DNA of 64,000 bases. Origin: Durusdinium trenchii. Its lineage: Eukaryota; Sar; Dinophyceae; Suessiales; Symbiodiniaceae. Shown here in pieces: positions 57,101 to 64,000 of this stretch. The stretch spans positions 686,620-750,619 of the forward strand of contig CAXAMN010023673.1 of assembly GCA_963970005.1 (NCBI GenBank), written 5' to 3'. The notes under the pieces are model-generated. The model did no database searches. It saw nothing but the letters and a program-made list of their open reading frames with translations, and was not told the origin of the DNA. Both the position numbers and the translations under genes were made by a program. The first letter of the stretch is position 1; every line of letters starts with the position of its first letter.

Positions 57101-59913
57101 AGGTCTTGAGACTTGGAGCCTTAGATTAGAGCGGCGAAACAAGCAAGCAAGATGTATTGTGGATAAGTGGCCTGAGAAGTTAGGACCAATAGAGGAAAGC
57201 AAAGACCAAAAGAGAGAAATCAAAGTACACAGCATAGAGGTAGCTCAAGGCACTGCCTGCACATCTTGAGCAGAGACACACATCCAGCCATGCATCATGT
57301 GTTTCTCACAATGCCGCGGCCTCGCCGGAGATTGTTGGTAACTTGCTGTGGTAGGCATGCACTACCATTGGGCCCTCGGGTCCACCTAGAACGGGCCAGC
57401 CATAATCATTGATCCCGGCCTGTGCAAGTAGGTTCACTCCTTCTGTTGCGGGCCAAGACCTGCTGCTTGTGATTTTGGTGTTCGATGGTAGCACTTTCAT
57501 GGTGAGGCTACATGGTGTGCACTCTGTCATGATTGCCTGGCCAGACTATGTAAAGCCAGATGAGGCGAGGCAAAAGCCAAACTAAGTAGAAAGGCACTTG
57601 GAGTATGTTCAAACATGTTCAAACCTTGCTCTCAGGCCTTCATCAACGACTATACCACTTTAGTCCCAGACATTGTCCATCTTGTGCATCACAATATCAG
57701 TTTGGCTGACGTTCAAGAATCTTTGCGCTGGATCAACAGCTTGCAGACGTTCTCACTTCCCACAGCGTTGAATTTAGAGTCTTTGACAAAGCAATGGCAC
57801 ATTCATGCAATTTTGTTGTGTGGAACACACCAAAACTGTGTCCGGAAAAGGGTCGACCAGAAGAAAAACTTAATTTTTCGACACAAGCCGGTCACATTAT
57901 ACAATCGGACTCCATGAGTTGCGCTTGGAATCCATGAGTTGGACAAGACGCAACCCTGGCATGGTGTTTAAAACTTAGTCCGCTTGATCCAGGAGTCAAT
58001 GGTGGACGTGGTAAACAAGCTGACTGGAACCTCGCCCCACATCAAACGCTTATCCGACGACACAGAAAAGCGCCTCAGACAGAAGTGTTTGAGACGGACA
58101 TGTTTGCCTTGGGGGGTTTGACGCCAGGTTGATATTCAAGGAAAGGCTGCAGAAGCGCCAACAGATCGTACACCTTTTGATTCCAATGTCATTGTGCCAC
58201 AAACTGGCGTATTCACGCGTACCAATATGTTTCAAAACATTGACCATACTAGTACCTATCTACAACATACAAACACTATATAATATACATATGAACTCGC
58301 GATACCAGATAAAGCCCTGAATATATTGCTAAAGGGTTGATCATGCTGTGTGCAACTTCAAGACATCCTTACACTGGGAGAAGTCGTGAGTGCCTTACAC
58401 CCCTCTCTTGCAACGCGGCTGTCAGGGTGCAAAGCTGCTGCATCATGGCAGACCCTGGCAACTTCGAAGCTGTTGCCGCAGCGTTCGTAATCAGTGACTT
58501 GATAAACCTCCACTTCATGAGGCGCGAGGTGAAAAGATCGGCCTTGCCGAAAGACGTGAGTGATATGAATCATGACGAAAGGCAACAAAAGCCCTTAATC
58601 AGTACAGTAATCCGGCAGTGGTTGCCCCAACCATTTTTCTTCAAAGACCTTGATCACCACATGTTCGCTGATGTGTCCAAAGTGTTCAGGTCTTTGACAA
58701 GCCAGACAGTGGTCATGATGCAGGGTGACAACGTTCCTGACAATACGCTCTACGCAGTGGTGGTGTGCAGCGGAGGACGAGGGGGATTTTTGTGTTGCGG
58801 CATTCATACTTATTTGGCTTCCAGATGGCCGGTCAAAACATGCAGTTGGCGAGCAGTGTTTGCTAGCGGGTACCGGTCGCAACCCCCTCAAAGAGAACAG
58901 AAAAACATACATAATTTGTTCGATATCTTACCGTTGTTCCGCGCTTTTCTAAAATTCGTAAGAACGAAGTCGATGTTTACCGTGGTTACTACGCCTTTCG
59001 GTAAATACCATAGCTCAGGAACCTGGGCAATGCTGCGAAACGAAATGACTATTGACCTTCTTAGTGCAGATTTTGGTTACAAAACGATTCTTACCAAAAT
59101 TTACATAATAGTCAGTCTTTTTTTGCCGCCAGCCACCGCCCACCAACCACCACTGTCCCAGAAAGTTCACTCCGCTCCAACAAGGAAGACCACACATAGG
59201 GGTGATTTGAAAGATAAGATATGAAATTGTTCAACGCTACAGTAGCTGGTGCATACTCGCACTTACCCTGTTCGCTTACGCATCTGGCTCGCATACGCAC
59301 GTGTTGTTCCCACAGATTTGCTTTTGGTAGTCCAAACGCCAGGCTTCGCAATCAATTTGCTTGTCGCGCCCCGCGCCAGCAGCAGCTTCTGGTGAATCCC
59401 CAGCAAGGACAACCTCCAAGCAGCTCGCGAAAACTTCTCAGCCCAACTCTTGCCTCCGGCAATCCATGACTTCTTGCTTACCATCAGCCTTGCCAGCTGC
59501 CAAGGCGTTTGTGCGTGGCAAAGCCTCAGAAGGGCAAGAGCAGCTGCACAATGCTATTGACATGTTTTTCGACTTTTTTTATATGTGTTTATGGCTCAGC
59601 ACCGATGTCATCAGATGAGGCTTCCCATTCCCGTTCCTCTTTTCCTCTTGCTGCCAGGAGGAAGCTGACGGCAGGTCAACATGGTAAGACATTGAAGGGA
59701 TGCAGCGAGACAGCGAGACGGAAACCCATGTCACTGTCCAGAGCGTCACCGTTCTTGTCAGACTTCTTATTACGTTGCAGCTCCGAGTTCCTTCAAGTCG
59801 AGTATGGGAGCAAGAAGGACAAAGAAGCCTTGTGGCTTTGGTTTGGGGAAGGTTGGAACCTGGACGACGCTTATGAAAGCTTGAGTCTCTACAAGAGTTT
59901 CTACGACGTTTGA
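45473..59913 (+). CDS. Candidate receptor: binding-protein ectodomain, Cys-rich repeats, multi-pass membrane region, cytoplasmic TIR
   Basis: One gene assembled from about 17 exons on the + strand. Exons 1-10 keep frame: 45473-46018, 46193-46504, 46544-47086, 49787-49894, 50116-50202, 50463-50547, 50759-50797, 52818-52970, 53105-53262 and 54546-54734. Exon 11 (about 54795-55605) carries most membrane helices and TIR strand A. Exons 12-15 also keep frame (55975-56108, 57507-57564, 57636-57790, from 58426). Domain order is signal peptide, glycine-betaine-type substrate-binding domain, GCC2/GCC3 (ephrin-receptor-like) repeats, several membrane helices, TIR, then a TIR-like second part. Inference: a cell-surface sensor whose ligand binding drives a cytoplasmic TIR. 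The exon 2/3 step needs a 39-nt intron or a one-base shift, the 10/11 and 11/12 boundaries are uncertain, and frame breaks occur after 58786. Domain calls are by motif; architecture is inference from splicing by eye. Confidence 0.72.
47087..49786. other. Receptor intron 3
   Basis: A 2.7-kb intron, GA donor, AG acceptor. It contains a small Lys-rich frame at 48286 (MDSSKNALKKLKPKAKGAAQ) and CACCACAGATCA-like short repeats near 47800-47870. No gene recognised. Confidence 0.45.
49787..52970 (+). CDS. Receptor exons 4-8: Cys-rich ephrin-receptor-like/GCC repeats
   Basis: Five small exons, all joined in frame: 49787-49894 (ICQACPTGRHQSLPGEAFCE, PCEAGS), 50116-50202 (MECQPCGLGNWTDEPGMSEC, HRCGED), 50463-50547 (LCECREGAHMVSGLCVQCPE), the 39-nt exon 50759-50797 (SACVGSALTLLP), and 52818-52970 (GYYSPADNVGLVFKCKKKEY, CPGGYPGTCAVGRDF, ACSACLPG). 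C-x-x-C-P/x-G spacing is that of GCC2/GCC3 and ephrin-receptor-like modules, usually extracellular stalks. The terminal piece ending in PGYYSP and CPGG is the usual last module before the membrane in protist proteins of this type. Introns 3-4, 4-5, 6-7 and 7-8 have GA donors; 5-6 and 8-9 have GT. Confidence 0.78.
50345..50412. repeat. Minisatellite copy inside receptor intron 5
   Basis: Three units, for example TAGAAGCGATGGCCTCCAA and TAAGAGCAATGGCCTCCAAC, of the same family as 11.8-12.0 kb. Confidence 0.8.
51319..52130 (-). pseudogene. RNase H-containing retrotransposon relic, antisense in receptor intron 7
   Basis: On the minus strand about 52130-52000 reads GPILVHTDCLSIVQCFNEL, a TD-x-x-x-V-V-like RNase H strand and helix. 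One frame over comes DPISVQWVPSHVADQVPDSL, the W-V-P-S-H segment. Back in the long 230-codon frame (51319-52011) the text reads FDFAQYRQADRIARQ, matching the N-x-x-A-D-x-x-A end of RNase H. A Trp-rich tail follows. At least two frame changes show decay. This is consistent with the C-terminal end of a non-LTR retrotransposon polyprotein of the kind common in dinoflagellates. The host intron is in the opposite orientation. Confidence 0.55.
53105..55605 (+). CDS. Receptor exons 9-11: multi-pass membrane region leading into TIR strand A
   Basis: Exon 9 has a first strong helix (YALVSILLVLLLVATTIAYF). Exon 10 (54546-54734) reads VISLIHQFGLNWSEPIASLM and FSFHAMVLTLGLDFYTE. Exon 11 carries about six more helices, including LLLVVLCLIHFFVVVV, VLGSSCIVIFISFCSSL, LISSFGFLLPFAFLAFSFWL and LTLLILMFTSILGLIVYGAF. 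Immediately after the last helix comes KTYKFFISHHKSKAGSVARW, where FISH is the strand A box of TIR domains. Inference: the Cys-rich part is outside and the TIR inside. The exon 10/11 boundary near 54735-54795 and the exon 11 end near 55605 are not resolved, since no GT/GC/GA-AG pair there gives a clean frame. Confidence 0.65.
53594..54344. repeat. Trinucleotide repeat cluster inside receptor intron 9
   Basis: Successive blocks of (GCT/CCT)n at 53600-53730, (CCA)n at 53829-53852, (CTA/CTC)n at 53880-54030, an uninterrupted (GAC)n of about 33 units at 54047-54144, then (CTG/CTC) and (CCA/CCG) blocks to 54344. The intron is 53263-54545. All long homopolymeric open frames here are artefacts. Confidence 0.92.
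55975..57790 (+). CDS. Receptor exons 12-14: TIR domain core with conserved glutamate
   Basis: Exon 12 (55975-56108) reads VDCDNLSDLTKLFWHLSHET, CIVLLSPDILKRKWCVGEI. This is TIR strand B, the BB region, and the motif equivalent to plant S-K-W-C-L-x-E-L, whose Glu is the catalytic residue of NAD-cleaving TIRs (known for RPS4, L6 and SARM1). Exon 13 (57507-57564) continues RLHGVHSVMIAWPDYVKPDE. Exon 14 (57636-57790) adds AFINDYTTLVPDIVHLVHHN and WINSLQTFSLP. All three joins preserve the frame with GC donors (56109, 57565) and AG acceptors. Whether it cleaves NAD or only binds other TIRs is not decidable from sequence. Confidence 0.72.
56109..57506. other. Receptor intron 12
   Basis: A 1.4-kb intron, GC donor, AG acceptor. 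It contains a GA-rich tract (56137-56202) and no recognised gene. Confidence 0.5.
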
Positions 59914-59990
59914 AGCAAACAGCTTTCAGCATCAGCCTCAGCATCTTGGGCAATGCCCACCTGTCGAAGATCATAGCCATCGCGTGGCCT
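58426..59990 (+). CDS. Receptor 3' part: TIR-like second segment with frame breaks
   Basis: Exon 15 starts at 58426, joins exon 14 in frame through a GC-AG intron, and reads VQSCCIMADPGNFEAVAAAF, VISDLINLHFM, then PQPFFFKDLDHHMFADVSKV and DNTLYAVVVCSGG, after which homology is lost. Further on, HVTVQSVTVLV (about 59728) and SSEFLQVEYGSKKDKEALWL (from about 59781) are in different frames. The stretch running to the TGA at 59911 is followed, one base shifted, by KQTAFSISLSILGNAHLSKI. The pieces resemble the second half of a TIR-type domain. The three frame changes mean either short introns, assembly errors, or a decayed 3' end. Confidence 0.42.
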
Positions 59991-60814
59991 GCAGGGCCAA
60001 CACACAGCAGCAACGACGGAGCGGTTCTTGCTTATCTTGCTTTGCGTCGACCCATGTCGACCCCAGTCGCGCGGCATCATGCCCTACCAGACCACAAAGC
60101 ATGTTGGAGACAGACCCTGAACTGCCTAAATGGACACGCCTCCTCAGCAACAATTTTTAGGTGGACTGACATTGTGGCGAATCCGGGCTATTTCTCCGGC
60201 TTGCCATGGAGGATGATGCGTCGTGCTCGGCGCCTTTAATGCTATTTTGGCTAGGGCTCCTGCTGAAAAGGTTCGCTGCTCAAAGCAGAGCTTCTTTTCC
60301 CTTTGCCCTTAGCTTGTGATTCCCAACCAACGAACTCGCACAGAACGCTGAGACTTCGGATCCATCTTTGCAGGCAGTGCGTGCTGCAGCTGCTCACCAC
60401 GGCCAAATGTCTGCTGCCATTGATGTCTTGGCTTTGCAAATCGATTCGCATTGCAGCGCGATGTGCTTCTTTCTTTCTGTTCTCTTGTTTTCCTTTGTAC
60501 CGCAGCCCTGCTGCCCCAGTGATGCTTGGCAGCTCTTCAGCAGTTCCTCGACTTTGGTACGCGCGGCAGAAGACGGCTGCACAGTGCAAGAGAGAGGAAG
60601 TCACTGTCACTGTGATCTTGCGGAGTTGGTCACCAAGTCCTTCCAACCAGATCCGGTTATCCAGCTTCAACACGAGGCAACGCAATACTGTAAGGTATCG
60701 ACTCGAGAAACTTTCAACAGGAGGGCCCTCTGGTCCACGATGACAGCTGTCACCTCATCATGGGTCAGTGTCGGGCGCAGAAGGATTCTCCGGCCATCGC
60801 AGGCGGTTCTCGCG

Positions 60815-60990
60815 CACCATATGAACAAGTGTTTTTACTTCAAGGGAGCCTGCACCGGCCCCCAATTGCGCCCACTTTCAGGAAATGCACGACGTTCACA
60901 ACATTGCACGTCTCCACACTGTAAAAGACCGTCTCCGAGCGAAGTCGAACAGAAGACAGGGCTATCAGTGCACAAAGTTCCACAAATTGT
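60815..60990 (+). pseudogene. Cys/His finger-like fragment (weak)
   Basis: One frame reads HHMNKCFYFKGACTGP. After a run of five C at about 60862-60866 the text continues one base shifted as NCAHFQEMHDVHNIARLH and VKDRLRAKSNRRQGYQC. Joined, the Cys/His spacing is loosely like a CCCH zinc finger followed by a basic helix. A single-base indel in the C run would explain the shift. The coding sequence stops where the LTR-like element begins. Confidence 0.25.
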
Positions 60991-62430
60991 ACGTGTGTGT
61001 GTCATCCCCTGTACCAAAGGGTTTAACGCCACTGTTCAACAAGGCAGGGGGCCACAGCTCCTTTCATCAGTCTGTGGCCAACGAAGCTACTGATGATTGG
61101 AGAGGATATGAACCTGGGACGCCAGGTTCACGTACCTGCTTTCCTTTTTCAACTGTTGACAAGCTGTCCACTCTCGCTTTTTTTGGTTTCATGGTCCTTC
61201 ACGATACTTCCCCCAAACCTACTCTTCCCCAGCAGCTGCGCCGCCGGTTTGATTGTCTTGCCGCCATTTTGAACCATGTTGAACAATACTTTAGCGGACT
61301 TTGCAACCTTGCCGTTCCCTCGCCTTCCTTCTCAACGTGGGAACTGAGTGTAACTGAGAACCAATGTCAGAGTGTGTCTCGCTCAGCCGTCCCACTCGGG
61401 TGCTGAGTGTGATCCTCCGCAAGGAGGCGCCGTTTCATTCAGGAAATCGTGTAACTGAGCTTTTCCACCTTTCACAGGAATTCACATCTTGACCAACCTT
61501 AACTGAATTTACTGCTTCCACGGCCGCCGGGCCAAAAAACGGGATACATCGACCAGCTGAGTTCGTTCTGCGTCGGCTTTGCGTTTTGTGATTCATACTG
61601 CTAAGTATTCACAGGCCGGACGAATTAATCGTGCACCCCCTCCCTGCCCCTGGGCCTCCTCTGCTACCCCACCCGCTACTCGAGCAACAGAAGGAAATCG
61701 CGCTCAACACACTTGTGTGTTGGTGCCTTTCCTTCTGTTTCTCCTAGTCTATTGCTAGCTACCCGGGCGGTTTAAGACGAATGTCCCGCTCGCAAACTAC
61801 TTTCGTTTAACTAAGTGGGCCTCGTAACTACCCCTATTTTTCTTTCTTGCCCTCTTAGTCTGCTTTTGTTTTGTTTGCTTTGTCTGTCTTTCTAAGGCTT
61901 TTTAGGTGACTAATAGTTTTTCGCAGCGCCAACAATTGGCGCTTTCTGTACAAATGTTCTCCGGGGAGTCAGGACGCTACTGGAGGCCCCTGGCCTCACT
62001 ACTACTTTGACCGCGCCGAATACGGCTCTGTGTGTGTGTGTCACCCCCTGTACCAAAGGGTTTAATGCCACTGTTCAACAAGGCAGGGGGCCACAGCTCC
62101 TTTCATCAGTCTGTGGCCAACGAAGCTACTGATGATTGGAGAGGATATGAACCTGGGACGCCAGGTTCACGTACCTGCTTTCCTTTTTCAACTGTTGACA
62201 AGCTGTCCACTCTCGCTTTTTTTGGTTTCATGGTCCTTCACGATACTTCCCCCAAACCTACTCTTCCCCAGCAGCTGCGCCGCCGGTTTGATTGTCTTGC
62301 CGCCATTTTGAACAATGTTGAACAATACTTTTCAGCGGACTTTGCCACCTTGCCGTTCCCTCGCCTTCCTTCTCAACGTGGGAACTGAGTGTAACTGAGA
62401 ACCAATGTCAGAGTGTGTCTCTGTGTGTGT
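60990..62430. mobile_element. LTR-like element, second locus, near-identical direct repeats
   Basis: A block of about 390 bp starting GTGTGTGTGTCATCCCCTGT at about 60991 recurs almost unchanged from about 62030 (for example CAAAGGGTTTAA, CAAGGCAGGGGGCCACAGCT, CGCCGCCGGTTTGATTGTCT). About 650 bp of internal sequence lies between them, with CTACCCGGGCGGTTTAAGAC and GCCAACAATTGGCGC. The two repeats differ by only a few bases, so this copy is younger than the array at 12-14 kb. The 118- and 173-codon open frames repeat with it and resemble no protein I know. No primer-binding site was identified. Confidence 0.7.
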
Positions 62431-62744
62431 GCGTGTACGCTACGCGCGTTTGAAGCTCAGGTCCGCCCTGATTGACGTGGGCAGTCTTTGCAGGGCCACG
62501 GTCTTGATGCTCAGCCGGCCGCCGAGTGTATAAATGACATTAAAAGACAACATCCGCTTTTTGCTCTTCCTTTTGCATTGCGGATTTGTGCGAAATCTAC
62601 AAGTGCACTGACTATATCTTCGCGCGTTTTTGAAGCCATATGCTGTTCCGTGGCAAACGCCGGATTGGATCTTACATGCTGACGCCCGTTGCCCAGTGTT
62701 TCTGATTTAACCCACGCTCAATGCAGCGCAGCTGCCAACCACTG

Positions 62745-62880
62745 GCGCAACCGCCCCGCGAACCCGCCGCCGGCCATCGCCCCACATCGTTCCCACCAGC
62801 CAGCAGCCGCCAACAACTGCCGGCAGACACCGCCACCGGCCACCGCCACCGGCCACCGCTCCCACCAGCGGCCATGACAA
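62745..62880. repeat. GC-rich low-complexity tract (CACCGGCC)
   Basis: Repeated CCACCGGCCACCG and CCGCCGGCC motifs, with almost no long-range coding signal. Confidence 0.7.
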
Positions 62881-62923
62881 AAAGTCAACCGCCCACAATC
62901 CCGGGATAATTATATAACTAAAA

Positions 62924-62957
62924 AACATCGATCGATCGTGACCGATCGATTTTTGTA
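62924..62957. repeat. Short palindrome
   Basis: AAAACATCGATCG pairs with CGATCGATTTTT across a short loop (TGAC). Built of ATCG units. Function unknown; it could be a transcription-end hairpin or a microsatellite-derived palindrome. Confidence 0.55.
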
Positions 62958-64000
62958 TAACTGTGTTTATTTTGTTTTCGGTAAAGGACTATAAAAGGAT
63001 ATCTAGCTGAAGGGCCGGACAGAGCGAAAAGAACATGCCGTTTTATTGTATTATTGTGGAAGTGCCTCAGGGGAACCCCGTAATCCCGAGGACAGTTACC
63101 TATTACAAAACGGACCCCTATTTAAAATAAATCACGTCCGAAGCCCCTAAATACGGCTTATATTGGTGTTTAAATCGCCGCCTGTTCAAACGGCTACAAA
63201 ACTACCAACATTGCCCATTTTGGACGATTGTTTAAAATTAGGTTCCAAAAACGACCGCAACTGCCCACCTCTGTCCACCCTGTCTATCCACCATGACACG
63301 CCGTGTTTACACCAGCAAGCTTTCCTTCCCCCAATGGCATGGACTCACGCAAACGCATTTTCCACCGAGGTCACGCAAAACCGCATGGCACAGTGACATC
63401 ACCTTCCGACAGCTTTATATAGTTGTTAGATGTTGTTAGTCTAATAAAGAATCACTATTCTAATAAACACGCTTGTAGGGGAAAGGAAGACCCTTCGATC
63501 TGGAGGCTTGGTTTTTTGAACTTTTGATACGAGTTTAATAGAGGAGTTTGTATAAAATTTTCCTGGGTGACTTTTTGGCTTTGAAGCCCTTCCCAGGTGA
63601 CCCTAGTTTGGACCACCCCGATTTCAGGGACCCCTGTTAAAAAAAAGGCGATCGAGATTTCCTTATTAGGGGAGGGCGTGTTTTTTAATAGGTGGACCGG
63701 ATTAATCCGAACAACAGCGCTAAGAAAACGCAGTAGCAAGTGGCAATGGTGATTTTGATTTTTGTGCAAGCATGGTCCACGAGATAGGTTCTTTCAACCA
63801 GATGTGGGCACAGTTTCATGCCATTTCATGTCTTCCAGCTTCCGGTTCGGCTAGGCTGCTTCGACTCGGTGTACTGGGCAACTTGGATGGTCCAACTCGG
63901 CCAAAAGCCGTGCATGGCTCTGCCAGTGTTTGCTGACGAGGACTTTCAGGTCCCAGGTGCCTAGCCGACGTCCAGGTTTGTGTCTTCTAGGGTTACAGAC
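62958..64000. other. Intergenic to window end, no recognised gene
   Basis: Open frames of 77 (+) and 104 (-) codons are not recognisable. Confidence 0.4.

Noticed and set aside
58490-58800. Cyclic-nucleotide-binding domain in FFFKDLDHHMFADVSKV and QGDNVPDNTLY
   Set aside because: The start resembles a cNMP-binding fold, but the following GE-x-x-L and R-T-A motifs are absent in frame. The exon also continues the TIR exons in frame, and LYAVVVCS fits a TIR-like strand better.
60238-60260. Possible relict spliced-leader sequence (GCTATTTTGGCT)
   Set aside because: It shares only about 12 positions with the known dinoflagellate leader and lacks the CAAG end. A similar 11-mer at 52.7 kb (minus) is expected by chance in this much DNA.
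61000-62388. Pair of matching open frames (starting VCVSSPVPKGL and MCVSPPVPKGL)
   Set aside because: They repeat because the DNA repeats. Similar frames are broken in the older copies at 12-14 kb, so there is no sign of protein-level constraint.

Overview
This looks like nuclear DNA of a dinoflagellate, most likely a symbiodiniacean. I infer that from four things seen here. Coding sequence is sparse and intron-rich. Introns end in AG followed by G, and their donors are a mix of GT, GC and GA. Voltage-gated channel, PP2C and TIR families typical of protists are present. The intergenic DNA is full of degraded transposase, tyrosine-recombinase retroelement and RNase H relics, foldback elements and micro/minisatellites. 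No spliced-leader gene, rRNA, tRNA or CRISPR array was found. Every host gene I can support reads on the + strand, which fits the unidirectional gene order known from dinoflagellate chromosomes.

Layout. 0.2-2.2 kb: decayed transposon with a C2H2 finger and a DDE-transposase-like coding region. 5.6 and 7.7 kb: two isolated exon-like segments (ion-channel-like, weak; aspartyl/asparaginyl beta-hydroxylase, good). 9.7-11.0 kb: an uninterrupted gene for a double-length aquaporin-family protein with four NPA boxes. 11-33 kb: a gene-poor repeat landscape. It holds a 1.05-kb tandem LTR-like element, a short inverted-repeat element at 18.1 kb, a trio of related hairpins at 25.8-26.1 kb, trinucleotide and CT tracts, a tandem repeat with nested perfect hairpins (30.6-32.3 kb) and a 455-bp foldback (32.3-32.8 kb). 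34-35 kb: internally deleted tyrosine-recombinase retroelement, then an assembly gap. 37.1-38.1 kb: five short exons of a PP2C phosphatase. 41.2-44.1 kb: a complete three-exon, 637-residue single-domain voltage-gated cation channel with two C-terminal EF hands.

45.5-59.9 kb: the most interesting object, one large multi-exon gene. I could splice exons 1-10 and exons 12-15 in frame; the 10/11 and 11/12 boundaries remain uncertain. It encodes a signal peptide, a glycine-betaine-type (OpuAC/ProX-like) binding domain, Cys-rich ephrin-receptor-like/GCC repeats, a multi-pass membrane region, and a cytoplasmic TIR domain that keeps the WCxGE glutamate of NAD-cleaving TIRs. A second TIR-like segment at the end contains frame breaks. 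60.9-62.4 kb holds a second, younger copy of the LTR-like tandem element.

Taken together the supported genes are membrane and signalling functions: a solute channel, a Ca-regulated cation channel, a phosphatase and a candidate small-molecule-sensing TIR receptor. Nothing shows that they act in one pathway. Exon boundaries are hand-derived and need transcript support.
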